Positions 38,097 through 49,427 of a stretch of DNA of 64,000 bases are shown here, piece after piece (position 1 is the first letter of the stretch; the number at the start of each line of letters is the position of its first letter). The translations under genes and the position numbers were made by a program. Origin of the DNA: Trileptium ribeirensis (lineage: Eukaryota > Nematoda > Enoplea > Enoplida > Thoracostomopsidae); the NCBI GenBank assembly GCA_030248225.1, contig JASANE010012406.1, forward strand, positions 62,001 to 126,000. Direction: 5' to 3'. The notes below the pieces were generated by a model, which was not told where the DNA came from, made no database searches, and worked only from the letters and a program-made list of their open reading frames with translations.

Positions 38097-38713
38097 AAGT
38101 ATACTTATATATACATTGGTGTCGCAAGGAGGGGGTTGCTTGGTGCGAAGGAGGAAGCCCCGTACAGTTTATTCACGAGCGTGAAATAATTAACTATTAT
38201 AAAGTAAATTTCATTGACCGAACCACCACACACCAATTTTGAAAAGCTTATAAAGCCGTTGTTTGTGTATATATACATATATATATGAACCAATAATTCA
38301 TGCTCAACACCGTGTTCATGAAATACGATTAGAGAAAGCAATACCAATGCATCATGTTTTTAATTTTGAGTTAGAAATCTAAATATATATATATAAACAT
38401 TACTGCTGCGTTAGAAAGAAAGATATGAAAAATGAGAGCTTTACGCTGAATGACACTCGGACATTAATTAACTGTTTCGGTAGTCTCCTGCTACCGAATT
38501 ACGCCAAGTTACAAGTTGTGGTCTATCGATACATTATTCATAACACCATAACTCATAATTGAAAAAGTTGCAAGCAAAAATTCAAACAAACTTATTAAAA
38601 CATAAATTAACTGCAGTAATAACGTAGTGGAAGCATGAAGCTTTCAACCAGAATAAGTTTAGTGGATTATTTCTGAAGCTCACACGATATATAGTTCAGA
38701 GTATCGGAAAATG

Positions 38714-38798
38714 TCGACAGCGATGGGATTTGAACCCACACCCCTGGGATTCCGCGCTGCGTCTGCCCAACTCAGCTACTACTGAGCTACTCAGTCGA
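38714..38798 (-). ncRNA. tRNA-like RNA polymerase III unit (tRNA pseudogene or SINE head)
   Basis: On the - strand, a perfect A-box-like TAGCTGAGTTGG (38767-38778) is followed after 29 nt by a B-box GGGTTCAAATCCC (38725-38737). The B-box lies in a T-arm-like stem (GTGGG/CCCAT). The ends TCGACTG / CTGTCGA can pair at 6 of 7 positions, like an acceptor stem, and TTTT follows at 38708-38711. The D-arm is duplicated and no clean anticodon arm forms, so this is not a normal tRNA. Confidence 0.5.
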
Positions 38799-38861
38799 TC
38801 CATATTCCGTGATACCAAAAGAATAAGTTAGAACAGTTGATTTTACCCGTACATGCCCCAC

Positions 38862-39062
38862 CTAGCTCAAAACCAACACATAGACTGGACCACTCTTTTA
38901 CGGCAAATGGAGCCCCATTCCCGTCGCAGCGCTTCTCTCGCAAATAAAATTTACACCGTTCTTCATACACTAAGCCTGAACCTAAGCTTGGGTCTTCACA
39001 TAATACACAATGTGATGTCCATCTAATAGTAACATTCATTTTTTGTTCGCTGAGGTGGGGAT
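38862..39062 (-). CDS. Possible exon of an unknown extracellular-type protein
   Basis: Flanked by a good acceptor (TTTTACTGTAG) and a GT donor, 201 nt, phase 1 on both sides. It encodes 67 residues with five Cys (SHCVLCEDPS, EERCKFYLREKRCDG, SSLCVG) and an NVT glycosylation site. Symmetric phase-1 exons often carry extracellular modules. No neighbouring exons and no family were recognised, so this may be a lone or dead exon. Confidence 0.3.
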
Positions 39063-40999
39063 CTACAGTAAAATCACCAATAATCCACCAAAATATCCAG
39101 GTTGTTTTTGACGCCAAAGAGGAACTCGTTTCTTTGTTTTAATCTAAACATATAATGATCGGATCTATATGAGCTTCGTTTCTGATTTCTATGACAGTCA
39201 TTGGGAACAATTTACTTCGCTAGTGCAAATTCCGAACATTAAGGCAATTAGTGTAGAAGGTTGGCGGGAAAATAGGTGACCGGGTGCAGTTTTTTTAACG
39301 AAGATTCCAAATGAACAATCCGTTTTAGGTTAGTTCCTGCCATCGTGTTATCTCCACTAAAAGACTTGACACATCATATGTACTGTTAAAAAATTTTAAC
39401 TTAGCAAATCCATAAAATCTGATATTTATACCAAGTTAAAAGGTGACGTTTTCGATGAAGTTGATTACGTTTTAAGTGATACGTATGGTGTGAATACAAA
39501 TGTTTGAGTAAATCATAACATCGAACCAGCAAGCGCTAAGGTAAAACAACTGTATATACGTTCAGAACCCTCGCCAACAATTACATTTCGTGGCTTATTT
39601 TCACCAAAATCTAAGATTAAACAATTTTATACCCTTTGCGGGTCCCGCTTATTTTTAAAGGCGTGTTCACACGCTCAAACTTTATATACGCTCAAATTTT
39701 GAATTGAAGGTGATTTTTAATCGAAAATTGCGATGTTTCAAAATATGCAATTATCAATCTGAGCTGAAACTTTTTCATGTATTGCAGCATCTCGTCGATG
39801 ATTGGATACATCAATATCATCGATGAAACGCTTGAACAGTATTCCCACGTTTAAACTTCCAAAAAATATGCTTTCAAATTTTGAGCAAAATAAAAGTTTG
39901 AGCGTGTGAACTCGCCTTAGCTTACATCCAAAAAGTTTGTATAAAATTTTAGGAAAGCAAAGCTTAAAATGCATCATAAAAAAGATATAGTCGATGAAAA
40001 TTAAGCATTTATGATTTGAGCCAAGCTCCTAAATAAAGTAGGAACGCAAGAAAAAGAAAACAAAATAAAACATTAAAACTACATACATTCGTCAGTCAAA
40101 CAGCAACAATAAAATAATATACAAAAGCAGAAAAAAAGAAAATAGTAAGAACTATCGGCAACAAACAACGTATGAATTATATACTAGAAGAAATATATAT
40201 CTAAAACTGCCTACAAAATCGATGACGAAGACAAAATAAATAAAATAACGCGCGGCGCTGTCACCGTCCTTACTACTACTAACTGCTCCCACTCCTCGCT
40301 CTCGCTCACTCTCGCTAAAGAGAGAACGCGGCAACATTCTCGTTTGACGTCAAAACTTGAATCCTTGCCAACAACACATACCACACTCCTCCTATTGTTA
40401 CTAGTCAAACCATCTATCTATCCACCAACTTACTCTCCTTTCGCTAAATGGAGAAAAATGTTGTCGCTTCTGTTTTGAAATTTCCCCAATAGTAGTTATA
40501 GTGTAGTTGCTGTTAGTCAATATTCACTCCTGGTCGACGTATACAATATAATGTTACTTGCTTGGTCGCTTGTTTGACAACATACAACCGTTATAACAAA
40601 TATAGGCAGTGGTGGGCCCTAATATAGTACACCCCTCCGGCTACAATTTCGGGCTACGTGGCATTTAGAACTAGTTTGTTTAGTCGTTGTATTATTGAAG
40701 ACGAGGCTGATGAACTGTTTGTGTTTGTCGTGTCAAACTAAACTGCCTCTACACGACAATATTAATGCTATGCTATAATACTCTTTGGCGCTTAAAATAA
40801 CCGATCATCAACGATCGAGTGACGCCCGCCGTCACCAACTTTAGTTCCCAAATCTATTATAATAAAATTTATGTACTATACTGTCGTCATTGATAGTAGA
40901 TATTTTAGCGCGCAGGCGTTAAATTATATTTTACAATTACATGGACTGTAAAACTCGATCATCACAAATGATTAAGTTAAATTAGTATAGACGACAAAG
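39063..40999. other. Gene-free stretch
   Basis: No supported gene. A pyrimidine-rich, restrained-GC segment at 40210-40450 stands out from the AT-rich background, without recognisable function. Confidence 0.35.
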
Positions 41000-41138
41000 C
41001 AGGAGCGCAGAAGGAGGCTGGCGGGCACGACTTTGAGCAAAAATGGGACTTTGTGCTTACGGCGCCCGCAATTGTCTCCTTATGGCCACACCCACTCCGA
41101 GTCGCCCCCCCAAGTACGAACAGCGTGTTGCGCCCCTG
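41000..41138. mobile_element. hAT-like MITE, 139 bp
   Basis: Ends CAGGAGCGCA and TTGCGCCCCTG are inverted. Flanks CGACAAAG and CTACAAAC agree at 6 of 8, a plausible aged 8-bp duplication. Confidence 0.6.
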
Positions 41139-41142
41139 CTAC

Positions 41143-41247
41143 AAACTGAATAAATTTGGTATATAACATTTTCTGCAATTGCGAATCCCGAACATTCCGA
41201 CGTGAGATATCTAGTACATCGTCTTTATTTGGTGAATCCACAGTAAT
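41143..41247 (-). CDS. Weak exon candidate, 35 codons
   Basis: Acceptor GTGTTTGCAG and a GTAG donor bound a 105-nt phase-0 frame reading ITVDSPNKDDVLDISRRN and on to MLYTKFIQF. The donor falls in the target duplication of the adjacent MITE, and no partner exon was found. Confidence is low. Confidence 0.15.
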
Positions 41248-43062
41248 CTGCAAACACAGCTCCATTTCAACCCGTTTTCTGGTTCCTCAACTCCACAGGG
41301 CAGTGATGTAACGTCCCATTCACCTCCCCCAACCTAAACTTTTCTGGCAATGCCTTAACATCAGTAGCACACACTCTCATGCTGACGTCAAGGGTTATCA
41401 ATTTTGTTCCCAAATGTAGCAATATTGAAATTGTAATTAATGTTTTAAATTTGAAGAAAATAGACCTATTCCTCTTCCGATTACACACACGTCGAAAAAA
41501 AGCAATCCTGGTATTATATATCAACAACTATCAAATAACAAAATGAATGGCATACTCCAACCAAAACAGTTCTTAGTAGTAAAATCCGTCAATATCAATC
41601 AATAATAAATAGGGACAACAATTTATTTATTATGACACAACGGCGGGCAACATTTTTGAAAATTAACTCCTATCTATCTACACTCCCGTTTGTCGGCTTG
41701 GGTGTTGGCGGGAGCGGTTAGTTAGTAATAAAATTTTTATGGCCTAAGTTTATTGCCCAGCAACCACAGGACCCAACAACAACAACAACAACAACAACAA
41801 AATGAACTCTAAATTTGGTGGTTGTACAATTATTTGATTGGTAAATATTGGCAATTTCTCTTGTGTAGACGACGACAACCGGAGGATAACTAAGGCGGGA
41901 AATTAAAGAAGCCGTGCAGACAAATGTGGCACACAAAGAATTACTAGCACAATGCAACGTTGTGGTATCGTTAAACGAAATTGAAATTGGGAATAATGCC
42001 AAACACAAACACACACACATGTAATAAAGATATATATATATACGTTGGAATAACTATAATGATAATAATTAGCATTGTATTTAAAGGATAAAACGACATT
42101 CTACAGCGCTACTCAGTAAGCTATCCAAAAGTGAGAACGGAGCCATAAACGGAAATTTGCGTGCGTTATAAGCGACAAATCCTACTTTTACTGAAACGTG
42201 AGAGGGCGGATTACTACGCCTTCGATATTCGATTCTCAAAAATGTTGAACAATTCGATTTCACTCACACTATTCAATATTCAATACAGTCCAAAGCGACA
42301 GAACCCAAATTACACAGATTAGATTTAGATGGTTACTTTAGCTTAGAAACGCTTATCCTGAATTTGTATGCTCAGCTTTTATAACTCTTATGTCCTAATT
42401 AAGTTGTGTATCATGTGAAATTGACAAATAAGACAAATCCGTTGCCAGAAATCAACCACGGGTTGGATGATTGGACGCGGCTTACTACGGAAACCACTGA
42501 GCTTAACTATGAGTTGTTTCTCCGGTGGTTCAGATCGGTCAAATCAGGAGACTAGGAACAACAGTCGACAAATATATGAGGCCATAAGCACGGCTAACAC
42601 TTCATCACAGTATGCGATGATACCATTTGGTACCTAAAGGTGCGTTTTATTTCACACGACGCAACTAGTTTCACGTTTAGAATGAAATCTCAAAATTAAA
42701 ACAAAACAGACTCAAAAAATGTTAAACAAAACATCTTTTACCCATCAGATTTAGCTAGAAACCCCAAGGTCAAACCATTCGCACGCCAAAGGCTGTGCTA
42801 ATTTGAGGTGTTTGTCAGAATTTCGATAATTAAGTAAACCAAAATTGCTCAAAATGAATGGCGATGGCTAGAAGCGTCCAGTTGTAGCCAAGCCAAGTCA
42901 TGTCTCTCGGATCGGATTACGAATGATACTTCGAAATTTGCCTTTCTCAACAGCTACTTTAAATAATTTAAATTTATGCTTAATTTTTATTACTTAGCTA
43001 GCCTCGCTAAGCTAGTGACACTAGTGATGTCAATGTTATATCACATGAGTGAAATTTCACCG
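41248..43062. other. Gene-free stretch with (CAA)n
   Basis: A (CAA)n microsatellite occupies 41775-41801. Several open frames of 60-100 codons show no family resemblance. Confidence 0.35.
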
Positions 43063-43182
43063 CGGATACTCAGCCTTTCAACCCTATTTTGTCGGATACT
43101 CAGCCTTTCAACCCTATTTTGTCGGATACTCAGCCTTTCAACTCTATTTTGTCGGATACTCAGCCTTTCAACCCGATTTTGT
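43063..43182. repeat. Tandem array, 4 units of exactly 30 bp
   Basis: CGGATACTCAGCCTTTCAAC... repeats at 43063, 43093, 43123 and 43153 with only single-base changes. As 30 is divisible by 3, it stays open on both strands; the - strand reads a repeated RQNRVERLSI decapeptide in a 68-codon frame. Confidence 0.97.
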
Positions 43183-45034
43183 ACGGCTGTGGGTGCCATA
43201 AAAGGACATTGCAACTCAACTCGAAGCTCGCATTTTGACTCTAGCATAGCAAGTATATATTATAAAAGTAAAACAAACATTTTTATTATCGGGCACTTCC
43301 TTGTTCCTTTATGATTTTACTGATTGAATGAAAACGATCTTTGATATTGAAATATATCTGAGAAATTTTCTTATGTTTCAGAAATTTTTTACAGAGTATG
43401 TACGCAGTTAATGCTATATATATACATCAATTTGGTTACACACATTCCTTTCCGATGTTAATTACATACATATGTAAAAACAACACAGAGAAAACTACAT
43501 TCCAGTCTCTCCCTTGTAGATATTTAGTACATTCAAACAAGAACAAAATATTTGTGCTAATTTGTCTTTGAGATTATTATTATTATTATTATGAAGTACG
43601 ACGTATAAATAGTAGAACGGGAGGGACTGAGCAAGGCAAATTTGGAAACCCACCGGGTCCCAGCTTTGTAGGAACGGAGAGTCACTATAATCTGGCTTCC
43701 GAAGTGATTCCGTCAAGCCCGTTACCTTTTTCAATGCGCTCCGCCCTAATCTATCTCTCTACCCTACGTCTGATATTCTGAGTAGCGCGCTGCGCCCCTG
43801 ATATTGTAATGATCTAAAAATATAATAATCTTTTATTTGAACTAAATATTTCACACAGTAAGTTGTCGTTTAACAATATATTATTATTGACTACATATGG
43901 ACTGTCATATAGTAGAAATTTTGTTGTTAAAAAAAACTACATAGATATTATTAGATACACATTATTCGTATGATCTTATTTAGTGATCATAGTTTTTTTG
44001 TTAAAATATGCAAAACTTTTTTCATCGAACGAAAAACAGAGTTATAGTTCAGCGTGTCGGATTGACATGCGGTATGTGGGTGGGTATGTCTAAAGAAATA
44101 TACAAATTATTGATCACCACCGAAAGAAAACCAAAGCACAATCAACTAGTTACCATTACAAGAACAATGAAATAAAAACCAGGATATTGGATTGAGCTCA
44201 TCCAGTCGCCGCCACAACGTCTGATGTTTGATAAAAGCGGAACCACGTTATATATAAGGAATTATTATTTTGGCTCTAAGTTGAAGTTTGATTCACATGT
44301 TCAGTCAAAAATTAGACTGGAACCGAAAATGATGAGTCAAATTTGGCCTTAGTTTTACATTTTCAGTATTACAAAGGCACATAATACATATATATATATA
44401 TATATATGTTTTCGGCTAGGAATTATTAGCATTATGAATTATTATTACTATTATTGTTATTACTATTCTGAATTATTATTATTAGCTCCAAGTCGAAATT
44501 TGATTGAACAAAAAATGCAGCGCAAAACTAGTATTCATTCAATTCAGTTTTATACAAACTATTCATACCAAGTTTGACTTAGCCGATTCGAGCCGAGTCA
44601 GTTTACGTCGCGAGCCAGATACGCGATACGGATGAACAGGAAGTGCTGAGTCGGAGCTGAGTATTTCTCATCTCTAATATACTGTTACAACCACAGCAGT
44701 TTTTTAAGCTTCTGAAGGGTCATAGTCGAGCCCAACCGCAAGTGTCCCTCGTGTGACTGTTATAAAGCGCAGTACACATGTACAACAACAACAAGTTTAT
44801 TACCGCTCAAGCCAGCCTTATAACACAGAACTGTTATGCATTGTACATACTCATATGTGCAGCTGTGAGCTCGCTCACCTCAATGTCACATGGGCGTAGG
44901 CCTGGGGACAAAATAGCTCAGCCTATATCAGACTACCAAACACTAAAAAGTAGAAGGTGTTCAGGACTTCACATCCAAACTAAAAAGCGGGGGTGAGGCT
45001 CAGTCGCGCTGTTCATCCACAGCCGAGCCCTATA
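43183..45034. other. Gene-free stretch
   Basis: Contains short (TTA)n at about 43571-43590, (TA)n at 44389-44407 and (ATT)n near 44440-44485. A GCGCCCCTG string at about 43790 looks like a lone hAT-like end. Confidence 0.35.
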
Positions 45035-45359
45035 CAAGGTCGTAACTAAAATTTAGAAAAGGAGGGGTCTAGACCTGTAATAAATGGCAAAAAGGAGGCG
45101 GTCAATGGGATGGTCTGGGTATATACTGTTTGCCTGCTATCGGGCACAAAAATATACACACAAGAACTTGCAGCAGGAAATAGACCTCCCAACTGAAGAT
45201 ACAGAGCGAAGAAATTCCCTTTCTCGCCAGTGATTGGCAAGTAAGATATAATTTTATGATTTTCGCTTCTGTGCGAGCTATCTCGTGTTTATTATAAAAA
45301 AAGAAAAATAGTCAATCCGAAAAGGGGAGTCTAGACCCCCCCCCCTTGTTACGCCCTTG
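45035..45359. mobile_element. hAT-like MITE, 325 bp
   Basis: The left end CAAGGTCGTAAC and the right end GTTACGCCCTTG are inverted; GGGTCTAGACC occurs inside both ends. No clear TSD. Confidence 0.55.
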
Positions 45360-45587
45360 CATGTATTGTCAGTGTTCAATTTATGTTTCAAGCTTGTTAA
45401 GACAAAAAAAACTTAAAATAAATAGCTGCTTTGCTACAGTAAATATATATAGAACTATAAATATAGCAGAAAAAGAGAAATTCCACTCATATTAAAGCAA
45501 AATATAACCTAAAAAGTAAAAGTTTTGGCATAAGTCTAATATCGGGGCCCAAGAAATGAAAAAAATTTATCTAGTTTATCTAAATTC

Positions 45588-45926
45588 TAACACCGGCAAT
45601 AAGTTTCCCGTGCCCCGAAAACCCCAAGTACAAGCTATCAGCCTCTCAGGACGTAACAGTAGAATTAGAAATTTTAGGTCCATGAGCCATGGCGACGCCA
45701 TACCCCCGTACCCATGGAACCATAGATCGCAGAGCAAAATCAACACCAGCAATGAGTTTGCCATGCCCGAAAACCCCCAAAGTTTCCGAATTTTGGGTCG
45801 AGGAACCGTGGGGGTGCCATACCTCAAACCCCATGAACCGGTGCCGGTTCGAATGAGCCCAAGATTATGAAAACCGGTTAAGGCGTTCCCGAGTTACAAC
45901 CGATCACACACACACACACACAGACG
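45588..45926 (+). repeat. Diverged tandem dimer followed by (CA)n
   Basis: AACACC-GCAAT-AGTTT starts at 45588 and again at 45742 (period about 154). It is followed by AACCGGTTAAGGCGTTCCCG and a (CA)n run ending at about 45926 before GACGGA. An open frame of 104 codons (45556-45870) merely reads through it. Confidence 0.6.
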
Positions 45927-46556
45927 GAATTTAAAAGATTTTACCCCTGCAACACACAATCTCCATTACGTTTCACTACGTTCTGATAAGTGTATTTTTC
46001 TCAATTTATATAAATGTTTTAAGAATGTAACTCTTAAATTTAATTTATATCCATTATACACACTTACACTTCCACGTCAGACTAAGAATTTACAGACTGA
46101 CTCATTCAAAAAATTTCAATGCGAAATGCTTTGTTTTTTATAGAAAATACATTTTAAGAACATAAAATACATTAACACAATTGCAGCAGCAATAAGTTGC
46201 TGTTATTGCTGCTACAACGACAACGATTGGAATGCGGTAGTAAAACTACTTTTTCCAGTCAGTCACTAAGTTTTTTTCTCAAATATTATATACAAGACAA
46301 CAGTAAAAATTAATAGCTAAATATTGAATAAATAATGTAAAAAACAACATAACAATAATAATAGAAATAATCATAATTATAAAAGTATATTGTATATAAA
46401 AAAAAAATTTATTCAAAAATACACCCCTAACAGTATGCAGAAGTGTCTGTTAGGTAGAACAAATGGTATAATAATTCACAGTGAATACATTATAGGAAAA
46501 GGGTATACAATTGAATAAAAAGAGAATCAGCAAGGGGTTATTCCTCTTACAGCTGA

Positions 46557-49427
46557 TTATAGGTTTCTATCATAATGTAAGAACGATGTTAGATTAACTT
46601 TTTTCAAGCCGTTTTTAAACGCTTTAGTGCTAGGGGCGTCTATAAGAGGTTTGCTCCCAATAAACTGCGGTAATGAATTCCACGCGTCTATAGCACGAAC
46701 TGAAAACGCGTGCCGTAAAGTATTTGTTTTAAATTTCTTTTTCACCACTTTTTTTGAGTGCCCCCTAGTATGGCAAATCTCGGATAATACAAATAAATCT
46801 TGGCAGGCATCAACTTTATAATTTAAAATTTTATACATCATAACAAGGTCGGAATGTAACCGACGTAATTCAAGCGATTCCAAATTTAATTTTGTAAGCC
46901 GATCATTGTAAGACGCCTCTACCCAACCCAGTCGGCTGTACAGGCGGCGTGTGAAATAACGTTGTACTCGTTCAAGCAAATCAATATCACCATAATAGCA
47001 TGGGGACCAGATTTGCGACGCATATTCTAATTGTGGTCGGACGTAGGTTTCGTAAGCCCGAAGCAGAATTGAACAATTAGAAGTAAGAAAACATCGGAAT
47101 AAGATATTAATCGTCCTATATGCCTTTTTAGACATTGATTTACAGTGTTTATTACATTTGAGCGATTTATCAATAATAACACCTAAATCTTTATAGTGAG
47201 CGACGAGAGGGAGGGTTTCCCCATGTAAAGTGTATTTAATGTTCTCTCTTGAATTCCCTAATCGTAACAGACAACATTTCGGTGTAGATATCGAAAGTTG
47301 CCATATATGTGCCCAATTTCCCACGTTGTAAAGCGCTTCTTGCAAAAACATAGAAGTTCGATGGGAATCATTAGGTCGACATTGGATGTATAATTTCACA
47401 TCATCAGCAAATATCTTACAGTTAACATTAGGCAACACACTTACAATATCATTAATATACAATAAAAACAAAGAAGGACCCAATACACTACCTTGCGGGA
47501 CACCTGATGTAACAGGGTAATACCGAGAATAACAATTATTAACTTTTACCCGAAATTTTCGATTTTTCAGAAAAGAATTTAACCAAGCTTTTAATTGATT
47601 TGATATGCCAAAAGCCGATAACTTATGAATTAATTTCTTATGGGAGACTGTGTCGAAAGCTTTGGCGAAATCAATATAGACCGCATCTACATAATTTCCG
47701 GTGTCGATGGATACACACCAGTCATTAACCGATTCTAAAAGTTGAGTGCAAGTTGACCGTTTAGCTATAAAGCCATGCTGCTGTTTAGATATAAGATTGT
47801 TTGATGAAACGTGTCTAAGTAATTCGCTGTTGATTATTGATTCCATGATTTTACAGCAATTTGACAACAAGGAAATAGGGCGATAGTTTGTAGGATCGGA
47901 TGCCGGTCCTTTCTTATAAACAGCAATTACGTCAGCGCACAGCCAAGTACTTGGAAGTGTCCCATTAACAAAAGATTGTTCAAAAATATGTGATAAGGGG
48001 AAGCATAAAATATCACGTAGCTCTTTAAGAAAAAATTGCGAAAAATGATCTGGCGCATGACTGTGCTTGCTTTTTAGCTTTCCCATATATTCATAAACAA
48101 TGGCTGGTGAAAAAGTGATCATTGATAGGTTTACACTACGTGAAATATCGTTAATAGTAGGGATAGTCCCGTCATCTACAACAAAAACTTTTGAAAAGGA
48201 ATCTGCTAATAAGCCGGAGCGAATTTGATCATTTGTCTCCAGGGTACCATCGTGCGATCTCAACGCGCTGATACCGCTTTTTGAGAAACAGCGATTATTA
48301 ACATATTTAAAGAGTTTGTTACGGTCACCTGAATTTAACACTTTGTGTTCTTGTTTTTTACGAAAAGCAAGTATAGCTTTAGAGCACCGTTGACTAAGCA
48401 ATTTATATTCGTCAAAGTTTCCCAACCGCTTGCATTTTTTCCAAACTTTGCTTTTTTGCGATATGAGACGGTTGATGTAAGAGGGATATTTACGTTTCCT
48501 GTCCACGCTTTTGCAAGACTTTTGTGGAACATATTTCAGGCATGCATCGTACAATACGTTATAAAAACAATTCCACTTGTCTTCAACTGAGGGAAAACTG
48601 TGCAGAATTCCATCCCAATTAAAGGAAGCCAGATAGTTTTTGATTCCCTGAAAATTTGTTCTTTTGAAGTCAAAGCCTAAGTTGATTTCCGATGTTTCAG
48701 TGGTAAAATTTCCACTTAATGAAAAGGCAACTGAAAAGTGATCCGAAAGTGCAAAGGTTTCAGCACAGTTTACCACAGGAACATTCAGCACAGACGTTGT
48801 AAGTACCAAGTCGAGAATGTTTTTGTTTCTTGTGGGAAAGGTGACAAGTTGCTGCAAACCCGCTTCGTTCACACAGTTCATAAAGTCATCATAGGTAGGA
48901 CTTTGCGGCCATGACTGAGAGCCCCAGTCAATATATGGAAAGTTAAAGTCACCTACAATCGTTACCGGCCACGGGACATCGCATACTTTCTTAATAAAAT
49001 TAGTCATATTTGTTGTGTACATTAGATTAACAACTGGGGGCCGGTATATGCAGATCAATCTATGTTTTGTCGGGATGAACATATCTACAGCAACGCACTC
49101 TAACCCTTCAGTTAGGGTACTGGCATTAGTATATTTAATACCAGATTTAATAAGCAAGCAAACACCACCTCCTTTAGAGTATTCTCTATCTTTCCGGACT
49201 ACATGATAGCTACTGTCGGGCACTAGCATAGAATCCGGGATAGTATAATTGAGCCATGTTTCTGTTATGGCTAAAACATCATACTTAGCTGATAGCAAAA
49301 GTGCTTCAATGTCAATGAGTTTGTTGCAAATACTTCGCGCATTAAAGCATACGCACTGAATAATGTGGTTACTCGACGATTGTTCGTAATTAGAAATGGC
49401 ATTGTCCGGAATAACCCCATTGTTCAG
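46557..49427 (-). CDS. CR1 ORF2: endonuclease-reverse transcriptase
   Basis: Nicks target DNA and reverse transcribes the element's RNA at the nick. In order: the endonuclease start motif CFNARSICNKL, ITETWLN, GDFNFPYIDW and LSDHFSV, then RT motifs YRPISLLSNC, QHGFIAKRSTC, YIDFAKAFDTVSHKKL, GVPQGSVLGP and FADDVKLY (catalytic DD). The C-terminal RLYSRLGW and AWNSLP motifs are also typical. 956 codons are open from CTG at 49427. There is no ATG before the NARSI motif; position 49298 is TTG and the first in-frame ATG falls inside the endonuclease domain. The frame overlaps the ORF1 end in the -1 frame, so expression probably depends on ribosomal frameshifting. Confidence 0.93.
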   Translation of the reverse strand: MNNGVIPDNAISNYEQSSSNHIIQCVCFNARSICNKLIDIEALLLSAKYDVLAITETWLNYTIPDSMLVPDSSYHVVRKDREYSKGGGVCLLIKSGIKYTNASTLTEGLECVAVDMFIPTKHRLICIYRPPVVNLMYTTNMTNFIKKVCDVPWPVTIVGDFNFPYIDWGSQSWPQSPTYDDFMNCVNEAGLQQLVTFPTRNKNILDLVLTTSVLNVPVVNCAETFALSDHFSVAFSLSGNFTTETSEINLGFDFKRTNFQGIKNYLASFNWDGILHSFPSVEDKWNCFYNVLYDACLKYVPQKSCKSVDRKRKYPSYINRLISQKSKVWKKCKRLGNFDEYKLLSQRCSKAILAFRKKQEHKVLNSGDRNKLFKYVNNRCFSKSGISALRSHDGTLETNDQIRSGLLADSFSKVFVVDDGTIPTINDISRSVNLSMITFSPAIVYEYMGKLKSKHSHAPDHFSQFFLKELRDILCFPLSHIFEQSFVNGTLPSTWLCADVIAVYKKGPASDPTNYRPISLLSNCCKIMESIINSELLRHVSSNNLISKQQHGFIAKRSTCTQLLESVNDWCVSIDTGNYVDAVYIDFAKAFDTVSHKKLIHKLSAFGISNQLKAWLNSFLKNRKFRVKVNNCYSRYYPVTSGVPQGSVLGPSLFLLYINDIVSVLPNVNCKIFADDVKLYIQCRPNDSHRTSMFLQEALYNVGNWAHIWQLSISTPKCCLLRLGNSRENIKYTLHGETLPLVAHYKDLGVIIDKSLKCNKHCKSMSKKAYRTINILFRCFLTSNCSILLRAYETYVRPQLEYASQIWSPCYYGDIDLLERVQRYFTRRLYSRLGWVEASYNDRLTKLNLESLELRRLHSDLVMMYKILNYKVDACQDLFVLSEICHTRGHSKKVVKKKFKTNTLRHAFSVRAIDAWNSLPQFIGSKPLIDAPSTKAFKNGLKKVNLTSFLHYDRNL

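Noticed and set aside
41267..41527. Second exon next to 41143-41247
   Set aside because: The implied intron would be only about 24 nt, too short for animal splicing.
45556..45870. 104-codon frame as a gene
   Set aside because: It is a diverged tandem dimer leading into a (CA)n tract.
49298..49298. Start of CR1 ORF2 at 49298
   Set aside because: The codon is TTG, and it lies after the conserved NARSICNK motif, so it cannot be the true N-terminus of the domain.
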